Below, in pieces: positions 49,600 to 60,859 of a stretch of 64,000 nt of DNA; position 1 is the first letter of the stretch, and each line of letters starts with the position of its first letter. The DNA is from Epiperipatus broadwayi (Eukaryota > Onychophora > Udeonychophora > Euonychophora > Peripatidae): assembly GCA_028023455.1 (NCBI GenBank), contig JAQFVV010006200.1:6274506-6338505 (forward strand). Direction: 5' to 3'. A model generated the notes under the pieces. That model did not search any database. It saw only the letters and a program-made list of their open reading frames with translations, and was not told the origin of the DNA. A program made the translations under genes and the position numbers.

Positions 49600-52500
49600 T
49601 CAACAAAATGCGATGTACATTATATGAGAAGAGGCGAGGAACAAAATGTAGCATTTATCATGGCTCCATTATAGGGTTTCTTTATACATATAGTAGTTAC
49701 TGTAATATTAAAATTATATTTACAATGAAATCTTGATCCATTATGTATGCATATATTACTTTTCAGTGTCTATTTTTTTTTTTTAATCCTGAATTCAGAG
49801 CCATAGAAATAAAATACATATCTATTGTTTTTTTTTTTTAACTTTTTGTTTTTTTTTTTTGGCATTTATCAACTCACTATTCCAATTCCATATTTATGTG
49901 CATGGATAATTTTTTTTTATAATTTAGATCAACATTTTTATTTTTTAAATAATAGTATATTTTCTCTCTCTCTTAATTTTTACAATTCAGAAATATAATT
50001 TTGTTTTGTTTTTTACTTTAGAAAGGATTTTGTTACACATTCAATGAGATTTTTGTTTTGAACAAAGGCAAAACTACTCTGGTTCGCACAGGGTGGCACT
50101 ACTGTATGGAGAGTTTTGTCTTTGTTTACAACAATTATGTGCTAGTATGAGATGGTGATCATGTGATTTTTGTTTTGTTTGAAATTTTTGTTAAATATGA
50201 TTTTGTTTACAATTTTCTTCTATAAATCCTAACATATTGAGAAATAATTGAAATATTATAAATTTGTTATAAATAAATAAATGTCAATTTAGTTTTTAAA
50301 ACTAAATTAATATTATTTATTTTAAAAAAATCTAGTGATTATATGCAATTAATATTCTAATTTTTTTAAAGATATGCAATTATTCAAACATACCCATTTT
50401 ACAAATAATAAATAGAATGTTTTTAATTATAATATCTGAGTTATACTTAAAGCTAATAGTTATACTTTATGTACTGGATTTCATTGACTAATCATTAAAT
50501 TGCTTCTTATCTATAATTTTTAATAAATTTATCATTTATTTTTTCTGATCCCTTAAAAAATGATGGAGAGTTTATTGTATACATCACTTTTCCATAGATG
50601 TGATGAAAAGTAATAAAAAGTATAAAAGATATAATGTTTAAATGATAGTATAATAACAACTTAATTTGTTAATTAATTTCTTTTTTAAATGTTTTAAAAA
50701 TTATGATTAGGTGAATCAATGGATGCTATGAATGTAGTGGTTCCATTGTATAGTTAATTGCTTGGAGATCAAGTGACGTTTAAGCACCAAAATGATAAAA
50801 TAGATATAAAAGTTTTGTTCAGTTAGCCATGCTTAGATTTTTTATATTATTATTAACTGAATATTAATTGAGGAACCTTTAAGTTTAATCTGCTACTCTC
50901 ATTCATACCTTAAACAAAGTCGAGATGTAATAATTATACAAAACTTTGTAATAGCATATTATTAGTTCCATTAATTTTTGTGCAACTGGTAAAGATAAAA
51001 GTAAAAGTTTTTGTCTGTATTGTATATATAAATGAAATGTTTTGTTGGTAATAAAATATTTAAAGTTTATTACATATCAAATGATGGAAAATCATTTAGT
51101 GTTGCTTTTTAAAAATTAAAAAACTTCCTTATTTTTTTGCCATACATTTTTAAAATTAGAATTAATCAAAATAAATCAGAATTGTTTAGCTATTGTTTCT
51201 TTAGATCTTAAATTTAAATTGTGTTATTTAAATTACAGATTTAAAAATGTGGCAGGGGGAAAGTTGATGAGTTTTGTTCGATTTTGAAAGGTAGCAATAT
51301 AAAAATCACATGCATCAAAATTTTAACTAAACAAAGTAGATTTTATTTTTTAATTTTTTTCTCTTCTAAATGAAAATGTTATAATGAAAGATTGATTGTA
51401 TTTGTTACATTTTTCTTCTGTTTGTATTGTTTCATTTCTACTTTACACTTGTATATGCATTGATTTTTAATTGAAAACTCAAAGAAACTTAACAACTTGA
51501 CTGAGGACGACTTAAGACTGTTATTTTTGTAAGCTTAATATAATATTACTTGTTTGTTTATTTGTTAAATGTCTACTTGTTTTTTTTATTTGTTTTATTC
51601 CATTTATAATTTTTATTTTAAATATTTCTCTTAAAAAAATAGTTTTTTTGCTTTTGTATTATTTTTTTGTAGAGCTTTGATTTTTATTTAATTAAATACT
51701 ATTATTCCACTCAGTGTTTGTGTTTTGTTTTTGTTCTTTTTATTTACTTTAGAATGTGTGTATGCATATATAGATTAACTAGTTCAGAAAGTAAGGTTTC
51801 CTGTATTATTTTTTTATTTAAATAAAAAAAAAATTATGTTTCAATAAAAACATTAGTTAAGATTTTGTGTTAGTTTCACATAATTTTCATCTCTTAGGAG
51901 ACACTTAATATTTATTAAGTGCTTTATTTTAAAAAGTGCTATCTTAATTGCATTTTGGCTCTTAAATTTCTTATATTATTTATTAATCCATTCTTCTACT
52001 TTTAAAATCACATTGGCACTGTGACTTCTCCTGAAAAATTTGAACGAGTAAAATTCATAAATAAAAAAATTTTTTTTGCCCATTATTTTATATGATTATT
52101 GTCTTGAATTTACTACTGAGTCTAGTCATGATTTCAAACTAAGTGAACATGACTCATTATTTTAAAAAAGGAAATCTTATTTTTTGAAAGCTCTATACAA
52201 ATATAACAACATGTTTGAGTCTGTTTTGTATTTTTTAATTTCTTTATATGAATATATAAATATACTCAGCATAAATCTTAATTATTGTGTTTGTCTTTTC
52301 TGTATGTGTAAGTATAATACACACATAAACACACAATAATATGATATATAACTATGAAGATTTTAAATTTTAACTGACTAAAGACTTGTACATACATATT
52401 TCTATATTTATTATTAGTTTGACTGAAAGACTTGCACACACACACACATTTAAAATATATATGTATATATTTTTTTGTTATTTCAACTTAATACATAAAT

Positions 52501-53830
52501 AAAGCCTAATAATTTTTAATTTTTATTACTGATAAATATTACATAAGAAATTCATTTTTTATGTTTAGTTAGTGTGAAACTATTGTACTCAGTAATAATG
52601 AGTTAAAATTTATTCTGCATGTGATTTGAATTATCATCTCATTAAAAATTGATGGGCTTAGTATTCTTAGATATATGATATTTTCTTCAACTCTCTTAAG
52701 TTTTGTATGTTGATGGCAAAAAAACTTAGTGAATGATAGTTAGCTTCATTGTTGTATATTGTATTAAATCTTTCATTTATTTGTGTCATGTGTAACAACA
52801 TGACCAGTCATTTTTATTTGACTTATATGTTCAAATAATTGTATCTCCTCTAACTTTCGTAAATAATTTTTTTTTTCTGATTCACTTTTTTGTACAATTC
52901 TTTGTTGAAAAATTTTCACATCTAACCAATTATCAATGACATTCTGTAGGATAGTCATTTAAATATTAAGTAAAATTATTATGTGTGTTTCATGTCTAGT
53001 ATATTTAATTTGTTTCGTTATCTGATAAATCCTGGCTATGGTTTATAAACATGTTTTTTCTCTGAATTTTATTTCATATTGATTCTGCTCCAAAGGTAAA
53101 AGAAAATTTTCTATATTATCTAGTTCATTTTCATCTCAATTAACATTTTATGACTTGGAAATAAAGTATGACATACTCTCTATGAAGTAAAAATTTGAAA
53201 TTTTTTTTTCTTAAATTATTATTTATGAATATTTTTTTTTTTTGCATTTATTATCTCACTTTAAACAAGTTAAGTTTTTTGATCAGAACATAAAAATTTA
53301 GTGTAATCGAAAGTTTTTTATTAGATGCTATGTACTTAGCTAGAATTGTGTTTTTTTTAGTAACCTTTTCGTCGTCGAAGCAGCTATATTGAATATTTAA
53401 AAAATTATGTTAAGCCACAAATTTTGTAATAACTTAAGTTTGTATTATTCAAAAATGACATAATATATATTGTTTGAAACATAAAACACCAAAGAATGTA
53501 ATTAAGCTGAAAAAATATAGCCCCTGGTATTCAAAGTTATAAAAAAAAGAACAAAATTTTAATATTTCTAAAAATTATTTTCATATTATTTTATAAATTC
53601 TAAATTTTCATGCATAAATTTGAAAACTATACTTTTGTTAAAAAATTATTTGCATTTGTCATTAAATTTCCAATAAACTGATGTATAATAACACTTACTT
53701 AAGGTAATCCATCAATTGAACACTTTGTAGAATAAAAATATTAGTATCTTTCATTTTTCCTACTAGCCCTTCAAAGTGTTTTTCCCATACAGGGGTTTGC
53801 AATGAATATATCATCTCTAATAATAAATAA
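49600..53830 (+). other. Intron 7 (or 3' flank), second part: no gene seen
   Basis: AT-rich DNA. A CA run lies at about 52436-52448 and TC/TA runs occur at several places. The minus-strand frame at 52773-52958 has no recognisable domain. Confidence 0.4.
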
Positions 53831-53844
53831 TTAATATTGATCAA

Positions 53845-55205
53845 TAATTAGTATAATTTGAATATTATAATAAAGAATTTCAATAAAGTTTGTAGTTTAT
53901 TAAAAATTACTATTAAAATAATCACTATATACAAAATAAAATAATAAAACAAAAAGTGAATGAAATGCTAAATTTATTATAGAGTTAAACTTGAAGTCCA
54001 TAAGTTAGTGGTTTAGAGTCAGTGCAATGTAGTCTTATTTATCCTATCTGTCAGTTTTTGGCAAACATTTCATCTTGTTAGATAGAATTTAAACTAAAAT
54101 ATAAAATCAAGTGATTATTACAAATTGATAGCTTACAATTAAAATAATACTGCAACCAAATGCAAATACAACTTACTGATTAGAGCTACTGATAAGCATC
54201 TACATGGGGATATCTTGACCGAGCTGACATGCTAATTGACATTCCTGCAGAAGTGTTGTGATATTTGAGATGTGTCACCCATCACACTTTCACTTGATAT
54301 ATAGCTCGAGTACCTAGACATTGGCCAGCATCTGAAGTTGTATCTTTGCCTGTGTACTCTATATGGAACACATCCATTATGGCTATCTGCACACATTTAT
54401 CATGTGAATCCTCCCTTTATAGGTTTTGAAGGCTCATATTGTTTCATGCTACTGTGACCAGTAAATTTAGTAATAGCTTCATCAACTGCCGCCTCTCTAT
54501 GCATTTGATATGCAGCTTTGAAATTATACTCTGTCAAAATCTTTGCTTTTAGCATTTGGCCTATTTTTATTATTACAGACATTATAGAAAAAAATTAAAT
54601 TGGATCATAATATTTGCAAAATCTCTTATCAGAACTCCAGATATCATCTAATTCATATACTGGACATCTGGAGGAAAGGCCCCACTACCATGCCAAAAAA
54701 TGCAGATAATTTACGATACAAATTTACCCATTCATGAGCTATTTTTTAATCAGCGTATGTATTAGTTTCAATAATAATTTTTTCATATATTTTTTTTATC
54801 AAATAATAATTGAAAAAAATATAAAATTAAGTACTCACTAGTGGAAATCTTGATCCAATAACATTCACTTGCAACTCATTCAGATCTGATTGGGAAGACC
54901 AGTAAAATCTTGCACTTTTTCAATGTAAATTTCTGGGCAAATACAATTCCGTACGAATGAAAAAAGTGAGAGAAAGGCAAAAATATTCAGGTTAGTTGAT
55001 TACACAAATTATCACAAAATTGTCAATTTTTATCACAGAAAAATAAAACATTTTCTGAAACTAGAATAAAAGATGGAAACAAAAATGTAAAAAGCCATGT
55101 GCAGACTGCATAGATTACCAGAAATTTTAAACTGAAACCGGATATTGCAAATTTGAAAATTCAAAATCACATTATGCGATCGAAATGATGAAGTGGTTTT
55201 AAAAC
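53845..55205 (-). mobile_element. piggyBac-type element with decayed transposase
   Basis: The ends match the deletion derivative at 1-1170. The minus strand from about 54582 to 54190 holds the transposase relic. It reads MSVIIKIGQMLKAKILT, AAVDEAITKFTGHSSMKQYE and PSKPIKGGFT, then, after frame breaks, pieces like MCADSHNGCVPYRVH. The D-E-A--xF-GRSS-KQY-P-KP-K-G pattern around the first catalytic Asp is characteristic of piggyBac transposases, and RADS-NGY usually follows. GHSS replaces GRSS and stops are present, so it is inactive. Much of the N-terminus is missing. Confidence 0.82.
54190..54582 (-). pseudogene. piggyBac-like transposase fragment
   Basis: The open part (54400-54582) has the first catalytic Asp in VDEAITKF. 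Downstream of it, stops and shifts break the frame, although residues matching the next family segment (ADS-NG) can still be seen. Only about a quarter of a normal transposase remains. Confidence 0.78.
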
Positions 55206-55209
55206 TGAT

Positions 55210-57020
55210 TATTCTCATCAAAAATAGAAATTAATGAAATCCATTATTCTGTTCTTTCATTTAAATTATAATAAATAATAAAAATTATATACAACAACTA
55301 TATATATATAATAATTACATATAAAAAGCCTTTTCAGCACATGGTTTCATGTCTTTTTCACATGTTACCTTCTGTTTTAACATTACCCAATTATTGCAGA
55401 TAGAATACCATCTAATATTCTATAATTTTGTTATTGTTGTTATTTTATTATAGAACACTAATTAATTAACATTAAAATAGATGCTTAACATTTCAAAAGG
55501 GCACAAAACCTGGCACTAAAAAAGGCTTTTTATGTGTAATTATTATTAATACATTTATATAACTTGTATATGATTTGTATTATTTCTGATTATTCTAGAG
55601 AGAATCTAATAGAGAATGTTATGTAACTCCTACTGCTGGGTGTTTTCCAGAATTCTCTCATTTGTCTTTCAATGTCTATTTGATCCTGCAAATCTTTATA
55701 TTTTATAGCTGCTCATATTACATTTATTTCTATTTCCTATTTGTATTAGTCATTTCTGTAGGTATTTTTTTTCCATCTTTTCATTTTTTACCATCACCAT
55801 CTTTAACTAATTATAGCATTTTATAAAATGTTGATTAACATTAGCCCACAGGTTAAAAAATATCAAAAATTTAATGGTACTATAATCATCTAGGCCTACT
55901 ATTTTAATTAGAATAGCTGTTTAACAAAGTTTTAGGATAGCTGGAGCTGATGAAGTTCTGTATATTAAGATACTAGAAAATTTGTTTTAAGAAAATAGAA
56001 AATGATATCACTGCTTATAATGAGAGTGTTATTTTTTGGTTATAATAGCTTATTAGATCATTTATTTTAGTCTTAGTTTGGAAAGAGAGCTTAAAAAAAC
56101 ATATATGTACATAAAACATGAAATGATTTTAGTGTGTCACACATATACACATAACACGTATATATAAACCAACTTACAATAACAGTAATAAATTCTCATA
56201 CTAGAGAAATATTTCTAACTGAAAATATTTTCCAGCTAGATATAATCTCATTAGTTATGCTATTAAGTTTAAATACTTGCTGATCATGTTAGAATAGAAG
56301 CATTCTATTGTTTTTACAGCTTAAATAATTAATATAACATTAAACACCTATCATGGAAAATAGAGCAGTTATGATCTTTTTTGTAAACTTATTTAAACTG
56401 TTATAATTCCTATTTGATTAAATGTAATAGTAGAGGATATGTAAATAAATAATAGAATATAAAACTTCACTACACTTTCCTAGTGTAATTGTCAAATATT
56501 TAAACTTTTAATACATGTGACAAGGCTATACCTAGCCAATATATATATATATATAGTGTAAGAGAATTTAATTTTTATTTTGTCATGTATAGCAGTTAAC
56601 TATTTTAAAACTTAGATTTGGATTAGATTGTATTTTTTATTAGATGTAGTGTGGGACCGTCTCATTCATATTTGGTTCCATTGACTCCATAGATGACTTA
56701 AGTCTATGAATAATAACAAAAGCTATATATTCTTAATATATAGCAAAAAATTTCAATATTTTATATACATGCAAATGTTTTATAATATACAAATATGTAG
56801 AGAGTATTACGCATAACTAATATTTATTTTTCATTTATATTACATATAACACATATTTTTTAAAATATCATTAAAATACATTATTGTTTTAGAATATTGT
56901 AAGCAATTGATATTAGTTGGAATATAATCCAAGTCATCTTTCAATTTTGTTTTCTAATTCTAAAATCTTCCATGACAGTTGAATCAAAATCATTCTATAC
57001 ATACAGATGTATCAAATTCC
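55210..57020 (+). other. Intron 7 (or 3' flank), third part: no gene seen
   Basis: AT-rich DNA with short TA runs near 55300 and 56540. I see no gene or element here. Confidence 0.45.
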
Positions 57021-57029
57021 TCACTTCTT

Positions 57030-57420
57030 TGTCTAAATGAATGTTATTGGAATATAAACTTGAATTATCTGCATTTGATACCTTTAATTAAGTTGAATAA
57101 CTAATTTTATGCTACTATGATATTCCTTCAAGTTATGGAATGCTATTTTTATAATAAATCCCATTTCACTTGTGCTTTCAGTATTTATACTTTTATAGTA
57201 AAGTACATATTTACTTTTCAAATTAGTTATTGCTCACCTATAATTTTGCAGAATGTTGTAAAATTTATTACAACTTTATAAAAGAATCTAATGGTATAGT
57301 AAATGCTTACTGTGTCCATGATTTGAGATTAGAATCTAGTACAATTTGGTTATATTTTAAAATAGCTACAGATATCCAAGTATGCTTGGCTGCAGACTCA
57401 AGCTAGGAAAGGAAACATAA
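57030..57420 (-). mobile_element. Second relic of the RTE-like LINE (endonuclease region)
   Basis: This aligns on the same strand with about 13760-14120 of the larger element. TTATCTGCATTTGATACCTT and AAGTTGAATAACTAATTTTA match TTATTTGCATTTGATATCTG and AAGTTGAATAACTAATCTTG. Later blocks around the start (CTGCAGACTCAAGCTAGG) also correspond. It is too decayed to read as protein. It may extend left towards 56900. Confidence 0.65.
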
Positions 57421-57750
57421 ACCAGCACACATATTGAGTGTTGACTTTTTCCGGTTACTTTGTAAATAAAAAGCATTTATTTCTTTAATAAGCTATTTAA
57501 TTAAAGCTTTTTATCTTTTATACTTTATTTTGCAACTTTATATTAAAAACCTACAATCTTCATGCATTAATAATGATATCACATATTCTCCTTAATTACA
57601 TGTGTATATAGATAGTCAAAATAATTACTTTATTCAAATTTTATTATAAACTCAAATAATTTTACATCTTGGTTGAGGTGGTTAATATTTACTTAATTTG
57701 GATAAGATTAGTACTTATTAATTTGATTTTTTTTTTTTTCCTTTTTTTAG

Positions 57751-57791
57751 TGAACTATTTATATATTTACAAGCATTTCCAGATTCGCTAA
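57751..57791 (+). CDS. ADAP1: Candidate last exon of ADAP/centaurin-alpha (short basic tail)
   Basis: A strong T/C-rich tract at 57727-57750 ends in AG. The sequence after it starts with TG, which completes the codon left open by the phase 1 donor at 44235. Reading on gives MNYLYIYKHFQIR and a TAA stop at 57789-57791. Family members end with a tail of similar length that contains a K-H-F-like segment. The fit of phase, acceptor and length supports the call, but the exon is very short and the intron would be 13.5 kb. It could be chance. An AATAAA lies about 420 bases on, at 58214. Confidence 0.42.
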
Positions 57792-57799
57792 TGGATCAG

Positions 57800-59500
57800 G
57801 AACTTTTTCAAAGGTTGGATTTACTTTAGACTTTAATTTTTGACTAATCTGGATTGTAACACTTGTTACATTTTCTTTAATACCTGACCCCTATCATTTA
57901 TTTCAATCATCAGTTCATTATTTTATGGTTACTAATGGTGCTGGGAGTAATTGTAATAAAAATGATTCAAAATTTATTTTAGTCTTTGAAAAAAATATGA
58001 AAATATTTATTGAAAAGTGAACCTGAGAGTAATGAGGTGAAATTAGGAAATAAGGATGTTTAGAGAAATTACAGTACCTGAAATGGTAGGATTCAAATGA
58101 GATATAACAGTCTTTATGCTTGCGCATAGAACTACTCACATTCTGTCTTAATATATATATATAAAGAATTCAGTTTTTGAAGCTGGACTGTGTGTATATA
58201 TATATATCATGCAAATAAAGTTTATTTAAAATTTTCTATTTGACATACAGACAGTACATTAAAAATATTATCAGTATAAGTGTACTCTAGAAAATTAACA
58301 TAAAGCTTAAAATCCAGATTTGTTATTGAGCAAAGTCACTATATGTAAATGAGCCCTACTACATAGTATGAACTGTTTAAATATAATCTGTTACATTCTA
58401 GTGGAGGAGAGCAGCATTTTATACAATTGTGTGAGCAGTTAAACGTACAACCTTGTAGCAGAAAATAGTAATGTGTACGTGAATTGTTGAAGTTAGTAAA
58501 ATGGTTAGTGATATGAGAAATAATATTAGAATATTTGTGTGTCAAAACCAAAGTAAATAGATTCACACAGATAATTGGACTTGTATATAATATTTGTGCA
58601 TATGAACAGTTTATCATGCGGCCAATTATTGGAATTGCTTAAAGAAGTTAAAGTGATTTCACTTGTTTTATTTTATTATATTCTCATTATTTACAAATGA
58701 ATAAACTTGCTATTATACTTTTAGTTAATGCAATGTTGTCTTATTAACTTATTGCAGATGCATATACTGCTGGTAAACATAAATCTTACCCCTGTATGTA
58801 ACAGAAGCTTAATGAAATTAAGAGCGTATGTGTCTGAAAGACAAATGCAGATTACATAAGTCTTGCAGCTATGTAGGTCTTATCTTGTGTCTAGCTCAAA
58901 AGATTGATGTTTAGTATAGGATCCAAGATTTTTTTTGATTTGTTATTTTACAATTTCTAATTTTTTAAATTTTTTTTTTTTGAAAAAACAAAAACCCAGT
59001 ATATCCTGAGTATTTACCTTTCATTTTTCAGAACATCTTATAAATTGAATAATTACTGTCCTTAGCTCTCACTAAATCATTGTTTATGTTTTTTTTTTTT
59101 TTGCATGATTCCTGCAAAAATCTGTTTTGAATAAAGTATCATTTTGTTTTTTTTTAATTCATTGTTAATTTATGTTTAAGAAATGAAAAATTGTTTCATG
59201 TGGTTGACTTTTACTTTGTTTTCATTACACGAGTTTTCTTAGTTGGGTTAGTTTATCTTACTACTATAACAATGCGTGCATGAACTAGTAGTGAAAAGAA
59301 AAGCAATATTATTTTTAATCATATTTATAGTTATGCATCTTCACGTTGTACCTATACAATTGAGACCCTAGAATAAATTACAATAACCACTGATAAACTA
59401 TTTTTGAGCTAAGAAACAGAGACTATATTGAGACAGTTTTCTCATTTTGTTTAGCATATGGGTATAAAGTAAACTCTTATCTATTTCTTCTTTCTCCTTT
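57800..59500 (+). other. Stretch after the candidate last exon: no further gene
   Basis: AT-rich DNA with no recognisable domain in any frame. The minus-strand frames at 57918-58139 and 58339-58617 show only ordinary low-complexity composition. Confidence 0.45.
58214..58219 (+). promoter_or_regulatory. Possible polyadenylation signal after the candidate last exon
   Basis: This is a canonical AATAAA hexamer about 420 bases downstream of the candidate stop at 57789-57791, followed by GTTTATTT. Such hexamers are frequent by chance in DNA this AT-rich, so it only supports the gene model weakly. Confidence 0.2.
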
Positions 59501-59575
59501 ATATTTTGCTTCTTTTTATATTTCACTATAAATTTCATAAACACTCCTTTAAACAAATAATTTTTTTTATTAACA

Positions 59576-59604
59576 GTTTCGACTGTACTAGCAGTCTTCT
59601 TCAG
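59576..59604 (-). other. Hammerhead-ribozyme-like core, best preserved copy
   Basis: On the minus strand: CTGAAGA, A, GACTG-CTAGTA-CAGTC (five base pairs, six base loop), GAAAC. Both core strings (CUGANGA and GAAA) are intact. The extra A before stem II is shared by all copies. A clear stem III with a cleavage triplet was not found, so activity is not claimed. Hammerhead motifs are known in Penelope-like elements, and such elements are present in this window. Confidence 0.4.
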
Positions 59605-59882
59605 ATCTACATCATAAAAAATATTATACAAATATTATATCAGTACAACCAAAATTCTTATTCTTCATATAAAATTATAATAAAACAAAATAATATAAAG
59701 CAAAACAACTCAATCCAAAAACTTTTCAAACAAACATTTTTCAAATCTTTTAAAAACCCAAAACATAAAAACTAAAAAAATAATAAAAAAAGTATATAAA
59801 AAATTTCTTTAAAATTATATTTAAATTATTTTTTAAAATTACAACCAAATAATATTTGTATAATATTTTTTATGTTGTAGAT

Positions 59883-59911
59883 CTGAAGAAGACTGCTAGT
59901 ACAGTCAAAAC
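59883..59911 (+). other. Hammerhead-ribozyme-like core, mirror copy with altered GAAA
   Basis: This is the same block as at 59576-59604 but in the right arm, reading CTGAAGA, A, GACTG-CTAGTA-CAGTC, AAAAC. The G-to-A change falls at the position of the essential core guanine. Confidence 0.35.
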
Positions 59912-60624
59912 TGTTAATAAATAAAATTATTTGCTTAAAGTGTTAAAGGAGTGTTGATGAAGTTTATAGTGAAGTATAAATTAAATCATTCATTGCTTAT
60001 TTTTTGCCAACAAACATTGTCTAATGGGGTTTAGTGGAATTTTGATTGAGTTCCTTTCTCTAATTTATGATGTGGCAAACAATATATACAATGTTTATCA
60101 CTGTATTCAATAAATATGAACAATTGAAAATTTTGGAAAATTCTGTGGGATAGATTTGTTGGATTATATAGATATATGTGACTATGAGAGGAGTGCAAGA
60201 ATATTATCCCCATGATACATGTAATCAGTTAATTAGTTTGGATTTATCAATAATATTCCTTTGACCAACATTTCTTTATAGTTAAGTATGAGTAATTTAA
60301 TACAGTAATTTTAATTGAATGAAGATAATGTTATAATAATAGTAAGATAAGTTGGAACTCTAATCAATCTATGTTTGATGTAGTCACTGCATTTGTAGAT
60401 AACACTTCATATTATTTATTGATTGGAAATTTAGATCATATGACATAGCAATTTATGTGATGTATTGTAATTATGTTGAATTTGTTTTAGTATTCTGCTC
60501 GATATTTAGATATATATATATATTGTACCGGGTTCGATCCGCAGAAGATTTTACTTACACTGCAAATGTTTTGGCTGGTTACAAACTTCTTTATAATACA
60601 TTTATAATCTTATTTAATTATAAA

Positions 60625-60850
60625 TATTAAGTGAACAAACCGGCACGTTTGAGCAAAGTGGAAAATATTATTGATAGCTTTAACTATCAACAATACCCAC
60701 GATCAGATCATGGCCCACCTCGGCTGCTAGATTCAAACCCCTACTATCCAAACACTATTTGTTTCGGAGTAAACCCCGGGCACCAGCTAGTCTAAGACTA
60801 ACATGTTCGGACAGTAGGCTCATAATCCAGCACTCGAAAAATCCCTTAAC
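60625..60850 (-). repeat. Dispersed repeat (F2), minus-strand copy
   Basis: This aligns in reverse with 39430-39715. It includes GGGTTTGAATC-type and GGGCCA blocks and a tRNA-like look near both ends. Immediately upstream is CCGGGTTCGATCC (60528), a good B-box-like block that may belong to a separate tRNA-derived unit. Confidence 0.65.
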
Positions 60851-60859
60851 TAGCTCAGT

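Larger units (their letters stand above)
59517..59980. mobile_element. Foldback element with ~130 bp arms carrying a hammerhead-like block
   Basis: The arms run from about 59517 to 59650 and from about 59845 to 59980, matching through CACTATAAA-TTCAT-AACACTCCTTTAA and GATCTACA-CATAAAAAATATTATACA. Each holds the conserved block (59576-59604 minus strand, 59883-59911 plus strand); the two positions mirror exactly. The right arm has an extra AACACTTTAA-like stretch. Frames on both strands (59398-59631, 59506-59775) are by-products. It is the least diverged of the three related foldbacks. Confidence 0.77.

Noticed and set aside
59398-59775. Overlapping frames on both strands
   Set aside because: Both arise from the arms and AT-rich interior of a foldback element.
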